From positions 72,611 through 136,610 of the forward strand of contig CAJUCN010000008.1 in the NCBI GenBank assembly GCA_910585005.1: a stretch of 64,000 bases of DNA, written 5' to 3'. Under the pieces are notes generated by a model that made no database searches, was not told the origin of the DNA, and saw only the letters and a program-made list of their open reading frames with translations. A program made the translations under genes and the position numbers. Below, one piece after another: positions 8,884-17,953 of the stretch. How positions within the stretch are numbered: the stretch's first letter is position 1; every line of letters begins with the position of its first letter. The DNA comes from an uncultured Lachnospiraceae bacterium (GTDB lineage Bacteria; Bacillota; Clostridia; Lachnospirales; Lachnospiraceae).

Positions 8884-9744
8884 TTAACGCATCCACCTTC
8901 CGGAAGCGCCGCAGGGAAGGATTAGGCCGTTTTCCCGTACGGGAAGTCCAATTTCCGAAGCGCTTACTTGTCCGCCCCGCTTTTTGGATATGACCGTATT
9001 GAGCAGATAGCTTAGGACAGCAGGCTGCAATCCGGTGGTGTAAGAGTTGATGAGGAAAAATTCTGCACGCTCAGAGAGGAGAGAAGCAGTTAGTTCCATA
9101 AAAGAATAAATGTGATCTTCCATTTTCCAAATTTCACCCTTAGGGCCTCGTCCATAAGAAGGGGGGTCCATGATAATGCCGTCATAGGTGTTTCCGCGGC
9201 GGATCTCTCTTTCTACAAATTTAACGCAGTCGTCCACAAGATAACGGATGGGAGCATTTGACAGGCCGGATGCAGCGGCATTTTCTTTTGCCCAGTTGAC
9301 CATCCCCTTGGAAGCGTCAACGTGGGTGACGGAAGCTCCCGCACTGGCAGCCGCCAGAGTAGCTCCGCCGGTGTAGGCAAAAAGATTCAGGACTTTCATT
9401 GGGCGGTCTGCCGTTTGAATGATGTCTGTAAACCAATCCCAGTTTACGGCCTGTTCAGGGAACAGACCGGTATGTTTAAAACTGAAAGGCTTTAAGCGGA
9501 AAGTCAGTTTGTTATAGTGGATATTCCATTCATCCGGAAGATGAAAAAACTCCCACTCGCCGCCGCCTTTGCTGCTGCGGTGGTAGTGACCGTTTAGTTT
9601 TTTCCATTCTTTTGCCTGGCGCGGCGTATTCCAGATCACCTGGGGATCGGGGCGCAGGAGAATATAGTCCCCCCAGCGTTCCAGTTTCTCTCCTTTTGAG
9701 GTATCTATCACTTCATAATCGTTCCAGTTTTGTGCGATCCACAT
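8884..9744 (-). CDS. Class I SAM-dependent methyltransferase, RlmI/RlmK-like (COG1092)
   Basis: This 286-residue cytosolic methyltransferase shows the SAM-binding motif VLNLFAYTGG, the acidic loop VTHVDASKG and the catalytic DPPSYGRG motif. This set is typical of COG1092 enzymes that methylate cytosines in 23S rRNA. The N-terminal PUA domain of RlmI is missing, so an exact RlmI assignment is not safe. ATG 9744 follows AAAGGA with 9-base spacing; the ATG at 9753 overlaps that site and the open frame extends further without support. It converges on the DUF2752 gene and diverges from the exporter gene. Confidence 0.85.
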   Translation of the reverse strand: MWIAQNWNDYEVIDTSKGEKLERWGDYILLRPDPQVIWNTPRQAKEWKKLNGHYHRSSKGGGEWEFFHLPDEWNIHYNKLTFRLKPFSFKHTGLFPEQAVNWDWFTDIIQTADRPMKVLNLFAYTGGATLAAASAGASVTHVDASKGMVNWAKENAAASGLSNAPIRYLVDDCVKFVEREIRRGNTYDGIIMDPPSYGRGPKGEIWKMEDHIYSFMELTASLLSERAEFFLINSYTTGLQPAVLSYLLNTVISKKRGGQVSASEIGLPVRENGLILPCGASGRWMR

Positions 9745-9826
9745 GTTTTTCATTCCTTTCAGCAAATGGTTATGGTTCCATACTGATAATAGAAAAAAAC
9801 AGGGAAAAATGCAATACTTAAAATTC

Positions 9827-9855
9827 TTGGCAAACACTCCAAAGTACAATATACT
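9827..9855 (+). promoter_or_regulatory. Sigma-A type promoter for the EamA transporter gene
   Basis: TTGGCA (9827-9832) and TATACT (9850-9855) are 17 bases apart, and the start codon lies 46 bases downstream at 9901. Confidence 0.65.
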
Positions 9856-9900
9856 ATGATGTGAACGGGAAAAGTGAAAGAATAACCTAGGAGGCATACG

Positions 9901-10761
9901 GTGCAAAAGAATTTGAAGGCAAAGATGATGTTAAGTATTTCCATGGCAATATTTGGAACACTGGGGCTTTTTACCAGGAAGATTCCTGTTTCGTCCGGGG
10001 AACTGGCATTGTATAGGGCGGTTCTGGCCTCCGCGTTGATTTTGATTTACCTGGCTGTGTCCGGCCAGAGGATCCGGTTTCGCATGATAAAGAGAGAACT
10101 TTTGCTATTGCTGCTCTCCGGCATTGCAATGGGAGTTAACTGGATTCTGCTTTTTCAGGCATACCGGTACACTACCATTTCCGCCGCAACGTTAAGTTAT
10201 TATTTTGCTCCGGTGATCGTAACAGTGGTCTGCCCTTTTTTGTTCCACGAAAAACTGACAGGAAAGCAGATAATCTGTTTTTGTATGTCAACAGTGGGCC
10301 TGGTTTTGATCATTGGGATTGACAGCCTTGCACAAGGAGGAAGAGATCTGGCAGGCATTTTATTTGGGCTGGGAGCCGCTGGATTTTATGCTGCAGTGAT
10401 CCTGCTCAATAAATTTATCAAGAATGTGACAGGCATCCATCGGACGCTCCTACAGTTTTTTGCAGCCATCCTGATTTTGATTCCTTATGTTATGGGTACC
10501 AGTGGGATGCACTTGGAAAATCTGGATAGAATGGGCTGGGGATGCCTGCTGGCTGTGGGGCTGATTCATACAGGAATTACATATTGTATGTACTTTTCCG
10601 CCTTAAAAGATTTAGCCGGACAGGAAACGGCAATGCTCAGTTATATTGACCCGCTTGTGGCGGTTCTTGTTTCGACGCTGATCCTTGGGGAGGCCATGAA
10701 CGTTTTGCAGATGCTGGGCGGATTGCTGATCCTTGGCTTTACTTTGTGGAATGAAGTGTAA
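9901..10761 (+). CDS. DMT-family (EamA domain) transporter
   Basis: This 286-residue inner-membrane protein has about ten hydrophobic helices arranged as two EamA repeats. The GELALYRAVLASALIL opening and the C-terminal YIDPLVAVLVSTLILGEAM segment are characteristic of drug/metabolite exporters of the RhaT/EamA type. The GTG start at 9901 follows AGGAGG. Substrate cannot be read from sequence. It has its own promoter and is followed at 33 bases by the ASKHA-domain gene, probably cotranscribed. Confidence 0.88.
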   Translation: MQKNLKAKMMLSISMAIFGTLGLFTRKIPVSSGELALYRAVLASALILIYLAVSGQRIRFRMIKRELLLLLLSGIAMGVNWILLFQAYRYTTISAATLSYYFAPVIVTVVCPFLFHEKLTGKQIICFCMSTVGLVLIIGIDSLAQGGRDLAGILFGLGAAGFYAAVILLNKFIKNVTGIHRTLLQFFAAILILIPYVMGTSGMHLENLDRMGWGCLLAVGLIHTGITYCMYFSALKDLAGQETAMLSYIDPLVAVLVSTLILGEAMNVLQMLGGLLILGFTLWNEV

Positions 10762-10794
10762 GATAGGGCAGAGGGGATAAGAGGAGTTCACGTT

Positions 10795-12183
10795 ATGATT
10801 CATTTCAAATGTGCAGGGTGCAGGAAAGAACGTTGTAATGGGTGTAGCCTGTATCAACAGTTAAATACAGGGAAAAAGAAAGGGGCCGTAGTTCCGGAAG
10901 ATTTCACCCCAGACCGGGGGCAAGGATATGGCATGGCGTTTGATGTAGGGACTACCACCATAGCGGGACTGCTGTGGGATTTGGAAAAGGGAGTGCAGCT
11001 AGAAGCACAGACCCAGGTCAACCCAGGCAGGTATGCGGGAAGCGATGTGGTCAGCCGTATGACCTTTGTCAGAAATACGCCCGGTCAGAGGGAAAAGATT
11101 CAGCGTATGATGGTTGACACACTGGATGGCATGGCAAAGGAGGCGGCAAAGGTTTGTGGGGAGCCGATATCCAGGGTGGTGATTGCAGGAAATACGGTGA
11201 TGTGTGAACTGCTTCTTTTGGAGTCAATGGATGGGCTGGCAAAAGCCCCTTTTCACAAAGATTATACGGGAAGCAGGAGATGCAAGGGAAAAGACCTGGG
11301 ATTTGTCTATTTGCAGGAAGCGGAGGTTACGCTATTACCTGCCGTTGAAGGATTTGTTGGGGGGGATGCGCTGGCGGTGTATACCTGTATGAAGCATCAA
11401 GATGGCAGGAAACATGTGCTTGTGGTGGATATTGGCACAAACGGTGAAGTGATATTGTTTGGGAAGGAGCAGACGTTTGCCTGTTCGGCAGCGGCAGGGC
11501 CGGCCCTTGAAGGTGCGGCGGTTCTTAGCGGCATGGGCGCCTGTGAGGGGGCAGTCAGTGAAGTTCGGGTTTTGGGCAGCTTTCCCAGGGAGGACATTTT
11601 TTGTAAAGTGATTGGCAAAGGTGCGCCGAAAGGAATCTGCGGATCCGGCCTGGTGGATGGGCTGGCGGCGCTTAGGGAAATTGGAGTGGTAGATGAGACA
11701 GGCTATCTTTGTACCGCGATGGAAGCAAGGCGGGCAGGCGTCCGGGAACAATTTTGCAGACGGATTGATTGTCATCAGGGAGAAAACAGATTTCTCTTGA
11801 CCAATCAAAATAATCCCGTCTTTTTGACAGGGGGGGATATCCGGCAGCTCCAATTGGCGAAAGGAGCTATCAGGGCGGGGATAGAAATTCTTTTGGGGAA
11901 GGAACAGATTAGGGCGGATGAGCTTGCCCATATTTATATTGCTGGTTCTTTTGGCAGCTTTATCCGCAAGGAGAGCGCAGTTGAAATCGGGCTGTTACCC
12001 CGGATTCCTTTAGAGAAGATCAGCCATATTGGAAACTGTGCGGGCACAGGAGCTTCTATGGCGCTGCTTAGCGGCCAGATCATAAAAGAGATGGAGCGGG
12101 ATGCGGAACTGATCCGGCATGTGGAGCTGGCGGAGGAGGAAGGATTTCAGGCTTGCTTTTTGGAAAGCCTGGGGATAAGATAG
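10795..12183 (+). CDS. ASKHA-domain (DUF4445) protein, related to reductive activators of corrinoid proteins
   Basis: The 462-residue protein has acetate kinase/Hsp70/hexokinase-type ATP-binding motifs: FDVGTTTIAGLLWD near residue 48, VVDIGTNGEVIL near 205, AAGPALEGAAV near 230 and IYIAGSFGSF near 385. These match the C-terminal part of RACo/RamA-like ATP-driven activators that reduce Co(II) corrinoids. The usual N-terminal 2Fe-2S ferredoxin domain is replaced by a short region with C6, C9, C14 and C17 (two CxxC pairs) that could hold a metal cluster. No corrinoid protein or methyltransferase partner is visible in the window, so the target is unknown. Confidence 0.82.
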   Translation: MIHFKCAGCRKERCNGCSLYQQLNTGKKKGAVVPEDFTPDRGQGYGMAFDVGTTTIAGLLWDLEKGVQLEAQTQVNPGRYAGSDVVSRMTFVRNTPGQREKIQRMMVDTLDGMAKEAAKVCGEPISRVVIAGNTVMCELLLLESMDGLAKAPFHKDYTGSRRCKGKDLGFVYLQEAEVTLLPAVEGFVGGDALAVYTCMKHQDGRKHVLVVDIGTNGEVILFGKEQTFACSAAAGPALEGAAVLSGMGACEGAVSEVRVLGSFPREDIFCKVIGKGAPKGICGSGLVDGLAALREIGVVDETGYLCTAMEARRAGVREQFCRRIDCHQGENRFLLTNQNNPVFLTGGDIRQLQLAKGAIRAGIEILLGKEQIRADELAHIYIAGSFGSFIRKESAVEIGLLPRIPLEKISHIGNCAGTGASMALLSGQIIKEMERDAELIRHVELAEEEGFQACFLESLGIR

Positions 12184-12247
12184 GGGAACAGTGCCGTGCA
12201 CGAAGGCGAAAAAGAAGACGATAAATAACTTAGAGGAGAAAAGAATT

Positions 12248-13054
12248 GTGGATAGAAGTTTTTTAAAAGATAAAAAAAGGATCGTAATTAAGATTGGTAC
12301 ATCAACCATCACCCATATGGGAACGGGTAATTTAAACCTTGGAAAATTAGAGCAGTTTGTCAGGGTGCTTACTGACATTCGGAATCAGGACAAGGAAGTG
12401 GTGATCGTATCTTCCGGCGCCATCGGGGCGGGGAGAAAGGCATTGGGGATCAAGGAACGTCCCCAGACCCTATCCTTAAAGCAGGCTTGTGCGGCAGTAG
12501 GCCAGGCAAGATTAATGATGATCTACCAGAAGCTGTTTGCGGAGTATAATCAGACCATTGCCCAAATCTTGATCACCAAAAGGATTTTGCTCAATGAGAT
12601 CAGCCTTTCCAATGCGGAAAATACCTTCCAGGAGCTGCTTGCCATGGGGGTGATTCCCATCGTGAATGAAAACGATCCCATATCCACAGACCAGATACAA
12701 GAAGAAAATTTCGGGGATAACGATACTCTTTCGGCTAATGTGGCGGAGCTGGTAAAAGCAGATCTGCTGATTTTGTTGTCGGATATTGACGGACTGTATT
12801 CCGACGACCCAAGGAATAATGAGAAGGCGAAATTTATTCGTTTCGTGGATCACATTGACGAAAAGCTGGAAGCGATGGCAAAGGGGGCAGACACAGCCTT
12901 TGGCACAGGCGGCATGGCTACCAAGATCGCAGCGGCCAGGATTGCAAATGATGCCGGCGTGGATATGGTCATTGCCAACGGGGACGATGTGCGAAATATC
13001 AACAGGATTCTTGCAGGGGAAGAAGTAGGAACGCTTTTTAAGGCGCAGACTTGA
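12248..13054 (+). CDS. proB: Glutamate 5-kinase, short form without PUA domain
   Basis: Glutamate 5-kinase phosphorylates glutamate in the first step of proline synthesis. The 268-residue protein has the amino-acid-kinase fold signatures IVIKIGTST, VIVSSGAIGAG and PIVNENDPIS, and LLSDIDGLYSDDP in the C-terminal half. It ends after the kinase domain, about 100 residues shorter than E. coli ProB, so the PUA domain is absent, as in many Firmicutes. The GTG start at 12248 has AGGAG 8 bases upstream; the frame is open 57 bases further but has no better site. proA is not adjacent. Confidence 0.93.
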   Translation: MDRSFLKDKKRIVIKIGTSTITHMGTGNLNLGKLEQFVRVLTDIRNQDKEVVIVSSGAIGAGRKALGIKERPQTLSLKQACAAVGQARLMMIYQKLFAEYNQTIAQILITKRILLNEISLSNAENTFQELLAMGVIPIVNENDPISTDQIQEENFGDNDTLSANVAELVKADLLILLSDIDGLYSDDPRNNEKAKFIRFVDHIDEKLEAMAKGADTAFGTGGMATKIAAARIANDAGVDMVIANGDDVRNINRILAGEEVGTLFKAQT

Positions 13055-13069
13055 CGGAGGCAGGCAGAT

Positions 13070-13729
13070 TTGAGACAAATATTGGTCATTGACGATGATA
13101 TCCATATCGGGAATATGCTGGAAGAGACTTTGATGAAAGAAGGGTACGGCGTTTTACGGGCTTATTCGGGAACGGAAGCGCTTTTGCTTTTGGAAAAGAC
13201 GAAGCCGGATCTGATCTTGCTTGACCTGATGCTCCCGGGGCTTAAGGGGGAGGAAGTGCTTAAGGGGATCAAGGGGATCCCGGTGATCGTGGTCAGTGCA
13301 AAGACCCAGACCGACAATAAAGTAGCCCTTCTTCTTGGGGGCGCTGTGGATTATGTTACCAAGCCTTTTGAAATGAAAGAGCTTCTTGCCAGGATTGCCG
13401 TGCAGTTCCGGAAGAGGGAAACGGGAGAAGGGGGCAGAACGCTTGTTTATGATGAGATTACGCTGGATCTTGGTTCCCACCTGGTGACAGTTGGCGGGCA
13501 GGACGTGAAGCTTACCAGGACGGAGTACGGGATTTTAAAGCTGTTGCTGCAAAACCCGGCCCAGGTAATGACCAAATCCCTTCTTCTTGACCGGATCAGC
13601 GAAGAAACCCCGGACTGTACGGAAAGTTCCCTGAAAATGCATGTAAGCAACCTGCGTAAAAAGCTTCGTGAGGTAAATCATAAGGACTATATCGAAGCGG
13701 TCTGGGGAATTGGGTTTCAATTAAAATAA
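13070..13729 (+). CDS. OmpR/PhoB-family response regulator
   Basis: This 219-residue response regulator has a receiver domain with the acidic pair D9/D10, phospho-acceptor D52 (LLDLMLPG) and the VTKPFE lysine, followed by a C-terminal winged helix (about residues 125-219, ending VWGIGFQLK). The TTG start at 13070 is supported by CGGAGG at 13055-13060 with 9-base spacing. Its likely partner is the histidine kinase at 15590-16477, with an ABC transporter between them, the layout of bacitracin/lantibiotic-response cassettes. The repeats just downstream are its probable binding sites. Confidence 0.94.
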   Translation: MRQILVIDDDIHIGNMLEETLMKEGYGVLRAYSGTEALLLLEKTKPDLILLDLMLPGLKGEEVLKGIKGIPVIVVSAKTQTDNKVALLLGGAVDYVTKPFEMKELLARIAVQFRKRETGEGGRTLVYDEITLDLGSHLVTVGGQDVKLTRTEYGILKLLLQNPAQVMTKSLLLDRISEETPDCTESSLKMHVSNLRKKLREVNHKDYIEAVWGIGFQLK

Positions 13730-13731
13730 AT

Positions 13732-13788
13732 CTTTACCATACCTTTACGCTTTTCTTTACCGCTTCCTTTATCATTGCCGGATAAAAT
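13732..13788 (+). promoter_or_regulatory. Candidate response-regulator box array and promoter of the ABC cassette
   Basis: Four direct repeats of CTTTAYC-like heptamers lie at 13732, 13743, 13755 and 13767, spaced 11, 12 and 12 bases, so roughly on one face of the helix. A TAAAAT -10-like box follows at 13783-13788, with the last repeats occupying the -35 zone. OmpR-family regulators bind such direct repeats, and the regulator gene ends immediately upstream. Confidence 0.5.
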
Positions 13789-13839
13789 AAGGGGCATAAG
13801 GGGTCACACAGGACTCCTATGTAAAGGAGGATGATCAAG

Positions 13840-14754
13840 ATGGACTATGTTCTAAGGACGGATGCCTTGTGTAAAAGCTACAGGCATTTTAAAGCGCTAA
13901 ACGGATTGTCCATGAATATCCCGAAAGGGGCTATTTATGGATTTATAGGGAAAAACGGCGCAGGGAAGACTACGCTGATCCGGCTGGTGTGCGGATTGCA
14001 AACCCCTGATTCCGGCAGCTACACGCTTTACGGGAGGAAACATACGGATAGGGAGATCGTCAAATCCAGAAGGCGGATGGGGGCGGTGGTGGAGACGCCT
14101 TCCGTTTATCCGGATATGACGGCGGAAGATAATTTGAAGCAGCAGTACCGTATTTTAGGACTGCCTTCTTTTGACGGGCTGGATGAAATTTTGGATCTGG
14201 TACGCTTGTCCGATACGGGGAAAAAGAAAGCAAAGGATTTTTCGCTGGGGATGCGCCAAAGGCTGGGGATTGCAATTTCCCTTGTTGGGGATCCTGACTT
14301 TCTTGTGTTAGATGAGCCTGTCAATGGCCTGGATCCTCAGGGGATTGTGGAGATGCGGGAACTGATCCTTAAGCTGAACCGGGAAAAACAGATCACTTTT
14401 TTGATTTCCAGCCATATTCTCGATGAACTGGCCAAGCTGGCCACCCATTACGGATTTATCGATCAGGGAACGCTTTTAAAGGAATTTAGCGCGAAAGAGC
14501 TTGAGGCGGCCTGCCGGAAGTGTGTCCGTATGGAAGTAAGCAGCGTAGGGGCCCTTGCCTGCGTGCTGGATGGTATGGGCTTGGAATACAAGATCCTTTC
14601 CGAGACCAGTGCTGATGTATATGCAAAAGTTAATATATCAGAATTAGTCCAGGCGCTTGCCAAGGCAGACTGCAGTGTGGTTTCTGCAAATGAGAGGAAC
14701 GAAAGCCTGGAAAGCTATTATATCAGTCTGGTGGGAGGTGGCAGGGATGCGTAA
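13840..14754 (+). CDS. ABC transporter ATP-binding protein, BcrA/lantibiotic-resistance type
   Basis: This 304-residue ATPase has Walker A GKNGAGKT at residues 37-44, signature FSLGMRQR and Walker B FLVLDEPVNGLDP. The C-terminal ~90 residues resemble the extension of BcrA-type exporters. ATG 13840 is chosen because AGGAGG (13825-13830) directly abuts an upstream in-frame ATG at 13831. It overlaps the permease gene by 8 bases and forms an export or antibiotic-detoxification pump with it, controlled by the flanking two-component system (inference). Confidence 0.92.
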   Translation: MDYVLRTDALCKSYRHFKALNGLSMNIPKGAIYGFIGKNGAGKTTLIRLVCGLQTPDSGSYTLYGRKHTDREIVKSRRRMGAVVETPSVYPDMTAEDNLKQQYRILGLPSFDGLDEILDLVRLSDTGKKKAKDFSLGMRQRLGIAISLVGDPDFLVLDEPVNGLDPQGIVEMRELILKLNREKQITFLISSHILDELAKLATHYGFIDQGTLLKEFSAKELEAACRKCVRMEVSSVGALACVLDGMGLEYKILSETSADVYAKVNISELVQALAKADCSVVSANERNESLESYYISLVGGGRDA

Positions 14755-15577
14755 ATTATTATCGGCGGATTTTTACCGTCTGGGGCGTGATAAGGCTTTT
14801 TGGACCGGAGCGCTGGCCATGCTTGCTTATACCGTTGGGGCCATGCTTGGCAACTGTCATCAGGCTATGGAGGATGTGGAGTCGGGTTTCCCCTATGCTT
14901 TGGAAATTTTTTATTTTGTGTATGCCTTTCCCATTGGTCTTCTTATTTCGGTATTTACCAGCTTGTTTTTAGGAAGCGAGTACAGTGACGGGACGATCCG
15001 TAATAAGCTTGTGGTGGGGCATAAGCGCAGTGATGTTTATCTTTCAAAACTGTTTGCCAATATTGCCTTTTCACTGATCCTGCTTTTTTTCGGGTTATTA
15101 GGCGGGCTTTGCGGGATTCCATTTCTTGGGTTATGGAAAGTGGGCAATATGATCTGGGTATACCTGCTGGTCAGTGTATTCTTTACGGTGTCCTATGCGG
15201 CGGTCTTTACCCTGACAGGGATGCTTTGCACCAATAAAGCGGTGTCGGCAGTTTTGGCAATCTTATTGTTTTTAATATTGTTCATACTTTCTTTTCATGT
15301 TTATGCAGGCCTGATGGAGCCGGAAGTGTCCCATGGCCTGTTGATCACAAAGGAAGGGATGCAGATGGGGGATCCGTCGCCGAATCCCAATTATATCAGC
15401 GGATTAGAAAGGGAAATTTACCAGTTCATCATAGATGTTCTCCCGACAGGACAGTGCATACAATTGGAGGAGTTTAGTGTGCAGCATCCGCTGCGTATGA
15501 TGATATCTTCCCTGGTGATCGCGGTTGGAACTACCGTCTGCGGAATTTGGGCTTTTGGAAGGAAAGACTTAAAGTAA
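14747..15577 (+). CDS. ABC-2 type permease of the two-component-linked transporter
   Basis: The 276-residue membrane protein has about six hydrophobic helices with a large extracellular loop (about residues 185-235) between helices 5 and 6, the ABC-2 permease pattern seen in BcrB/EcsB-like exporters. ATG 14747 lies behind GGGAGG and inside the 3' end of the ATPase gene, so the two are translationally coupled. The histidine kinase follows 12 bases after the stop. Confidence 0.88.
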   Translation: MRKLLSADFYRLGRDKAFWTGALAMLAYTVGAMLGNCHQAMEDVESGFPYALEIFYFVYAFPIGLLISVFTSLFLGSEYSDGTIRNKLVVGHKRSDVYLSKLFANIAFSLILLFFGLLGGLCGIPFLGLWKVGNMIWVYLLVSVFFTVSYAAVFTLTGMLCTNKAVSAVLAILLFLILFILSFHVYAGLMEPEVSHGLLITKEGMQMGDPSPNPNYISGLEREIYQFIIDVLPTGQCIQLEEFSVQHPLRMMISSLVIAVGTTVCGIWAFGRKDLK

Positions 15578-15589
15578 AGGAGTATTCAG

Positions 15590-16477
15590 ATGGAAGGTTG
15601 GCTGTGGGCATTGTCCGGTATTTTGACGGTTATGGTTGTCATGCTTTGCGTAAAAATCCACTGGATGCATAAGGCGGCGAATGAGATCAGGGAAGCTTTT
15701 GCAGAAAGGCTTACCACGGATACGAATACGCTGATCAGTATTTCAAGTAATGACAGATTTTTGAAACAACTGGCAGATGGCTTGAATATTGAACTCCGGC
15801 AGCTTCGCCGCCAGCGCCGCCGCTTTTTGCAGGGTGACCGGGAGCTTAAAGATGCCATCACCAATATTTCCCATGATTTAAGGACGCCGCTGACGGCAAT
15901 TTTGGGGTATTTGGATCTGCTTTCCGGGGAGGAGGTATCTCCGGATGCCAAAAGGTATCTTTCCATCATGAAAAACCGGGCGGATATGCTAAAGCAGCTT
16001 ACGGAAGAACTATTTGATTATTCTATGGTCACATTCCATGAGGGGATGAATAAGGAAGAAGTGGTGGTGAACCGGGTTTTGGAAGAGAGCATTGCCGCCT
16101 TTTATACACAGTTATGTGAAAAGAAAATCACCCCTTCCATTTTTATGCCGGAAGAAAAGGTGGTGCGCTGCCTTGACCGGGCGGCGCTTTCACGGGTATT
16201 TGCCAATTTGTTGCATAATGCGGTGAAGTACAGTAAAGGGGATTTGGAGATCCGGCTGTTGGAAGATGGAAAGGTTGCTTTTTTCAATGATGCCCCTGAG
16301 TTAGATGCGGTGCAGGTGGGAAGATTATTTGACCGGTTTTATACGGTGGAGGCAGCAGACCATGGGACCGGCCTGGGACTTTCCATTGCCCGGACGCTGA
16401 TGGAGCGGATGGGAGGGAAGATTGATGCGGGGGTTGAAAAGGGGAGGCTTAAGGTAGAGATTTGGCTAGAGGAGTAA
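15590..16477 (+). CDS. Sensor histidine kinase of the ABC cassette
   Basis: This 295-residue kinase has one N-terminal membrane helix (about residues 5-23) and no sizeable extracellular domain. The H-box NISHDLRTPLTAIL puts the phospho-histidine at H95, followed by the N-box NLLHNAVKYS and the G-box GTGLGLSIA. Such near-sensorless kinases usually read the state of a partner ABC transporter, which fits the two ABC genes just upstream. ATG 15590 follows AAAGGAG. Confidence 0.92.
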   Translation: MEGWLWALSGILTVMVVMLCVKIHWMHKAANEIREAFAERLTTDTNTLISISSNDRFLKQLADGLNIELRQLRRQRRRFLQGDRELKDAITNISHDLRTPLTAILGYLDLLSGEEVSPDAKRYLSIMKNRADMLKQLTEELFDYSMVTFHEGMNKEEVVVNRVLEESIAAFYTQLCEKKITPSIFMPEEKVVRCLDRAALSRVFANLLHNAVKYSKGDLEIRLLEDGKVAFFNDAPELDAVQVGRLFDRFYTVEAADHGTGLGLSIARTLMERMGGKIDAGVEKGRLKVEIWLEE

Positions 16478-16505
16478 ATAGTAATTGCCTTTGAAGGGCC
16501 ACAAA

Positions 16506-16556
16506 AGAGGGTATGAGAAAAGGAACATGTTGTGTTCGCTTGAACTGATACCCTCT
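16506..16556. terminator. Candidate bidirectional terminator between kinase and DUF1015 genes
   Basis: AGAGGGTAT (16506-16514) pairs with ATACCCTCT (16548-16556), and a smaller GAACA/TGTTC hairpin sits inside the loop. It lies between two convergent genes. T-tracts are short, so the call is moderate. Confidence 0.5.
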
Positions 16557-16617
16557 AAATCAAAGACTCTTTTTCTTATAATCATAATCAGTATGTAACA
16601 ATCTGAAATCTTTTCCG

Positions 16618-17859
16618 TTAACTTAACTTATGCAAAAACAGCCCGCTTCTAAGTTTTGGCTCAAACCATGTGGATTTCGGGGGCATTAAAAGCCCTGCAT
16701 CTGCCACGGCCAGTAGTTCTGCGATGGAAGTAGGATACATGGAAAATGCCACTTTCATGTCTGTATGGACACGGCGTTCCAGTTCAGCAAGCCCACGGAT
16801 GCCGCCTATAAAGTCGATCCGTTTATCGGTTCTTGGATCCTGGATGTTTAAAACAGGATTTAATAAATTGTTCTGTAGGATCGAAACATCAAGTCCTTTT
16901 ACGGGATCTTCGCAGTGAAGTGTTTTATCCGCAGTGAGTAAATACCATTTCTCATCAAGGAACATGCCAAAAGATCCCTTGGAGGAAGGGGATACAGGTT
17001 CTTTTCCTTTACAGGTGATAGAAAACCCTGCTTTCTTTACCGCATCTAAAAATTCCTCTACGGTCATTTGGTTTAAATCCTTTACCGCCCGGTTGTAGGG
17101 CAGGATGGCAAGCTGGTCATCGGGAAACAGAACCGAAAGGAATCGGTTGAATTCTTCTTCTCCAGTATGATCGGGATGGGCATTCCGGCGTTTAAGGCCC
17201 ACCTTGACGGCGGAGGCGCAGCGATGATGACCATCTGCTATGTAGGTACAGGGAATCTGGTCAAAGATCTGTTCAATCCGCGTAAGTTCTTCCCTTTCAG
17301 AAATGCGCCATACGCGGTGCGTGATTCCATCGTTTGCAATAAAATCATATAAAGGAGCAGCACGCTGCACTTTTTCTACAATCTGGTTTAACTCTTTGTT
17401 AGAACGGTACACCAGAAAGATCGGTCCGGTATGGGTATCTGTAATATCCACATGGCGGATGCGGTCAAGTTCTTTGTCTTCCCGGGTGTTTTCGTGTTTT
17501 TTAATGATCTGGTTCTGGTAATCATCAATGGAAGAACATGCCACGATCCCGGACTGGGAACGGCCATCCATAACTTGTTCATAGATATAATAGCAGGGAG
17601 TTTCCTCAGTAACAAATGAGCCGTCCGCGATCATGGAATCAAGGATTTCTTTTGCCTTAGCGTAGACTTTGGGATCATAAGTATCCACATCAGCAGTAAA
17701 TTGTGTTTCCGCACGGTCTATCTTTAAGAAAGAAAGGGGTTCCCTGGTTACTTCTGCAAGAGCTTCCTCCCGGTTATATACATCGTAGGGCAGGGCAGCA
17801 ATGCAACTTGCCAGCTCTGGCGCGGGCCGGATGCTTTGAAATGGGGTGACTTTTGGCAT
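16618..17859 (-). CDS. DUF1015 family protein
   Basis: The 413-residue predicted cytosolic protein begins with PFQSIRPAPE...PYDVYNREEA, the N-terminal pattern of DUF1015 (COG4198), and contains YIADGHHRCAS near the middle, another family hallmark. The family's biochemical function is not established. ATG 17859 has AAGGAGG with 9-base spacing. The gene stands alone, convergent with the histidine kinase and in the same orientation as the lipoprotein gene upstream. Confidence 0.9.
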   Translation of the reverse strand: MPKVTPFQSIRPAPELASCIAALPYDVYNREEALAEVTREPLSFLKIDRAETQFTADVDTYDPKVYAKAKEILDSMIADGSFVTEETPCYYIYEQVMDGRSQSGIVACSSIDDYQNQIIKKHENTREDKELDRIRHVDITDTHTGPIFLVYRSNKELNQIVEKVQRAAPLYDFIANDGITHRVWRISEREELTRIEQIFDQIPCTYIADGHHRCASAVKVGLKRRNAHPDHTGEEEFNRFLSVLFPDDQLAILPYNRAVKDLNQMTVEEFLDAVKKAGFSITCKGKEPVSPSSKGSFGMFLDEKWYLLTADKTLHCEDPVKGLDVSILQNNLLNPVLNIQDPRTDKRIDFIGGIRGLAELERRVHTDMKVAFSMYPTSIAELLAVADAGLLMPPKSTWFEPKLRSGLFLHKLS

Positions 17860-17953
17860 GTCAGATCCTCCTTATCAGGCGTAAAATTTATAGAATATAT
17901 GATTTATGTTTATGAAAGCCATGGTATGATTATACGTTGGAAGATGACCTTCG

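Noticed and set aside
13732..13773. CRISPR-like short repeats
   Set aside because: Units are only 7 bases with 4-5-base gaps; no spacers, no cas genes.
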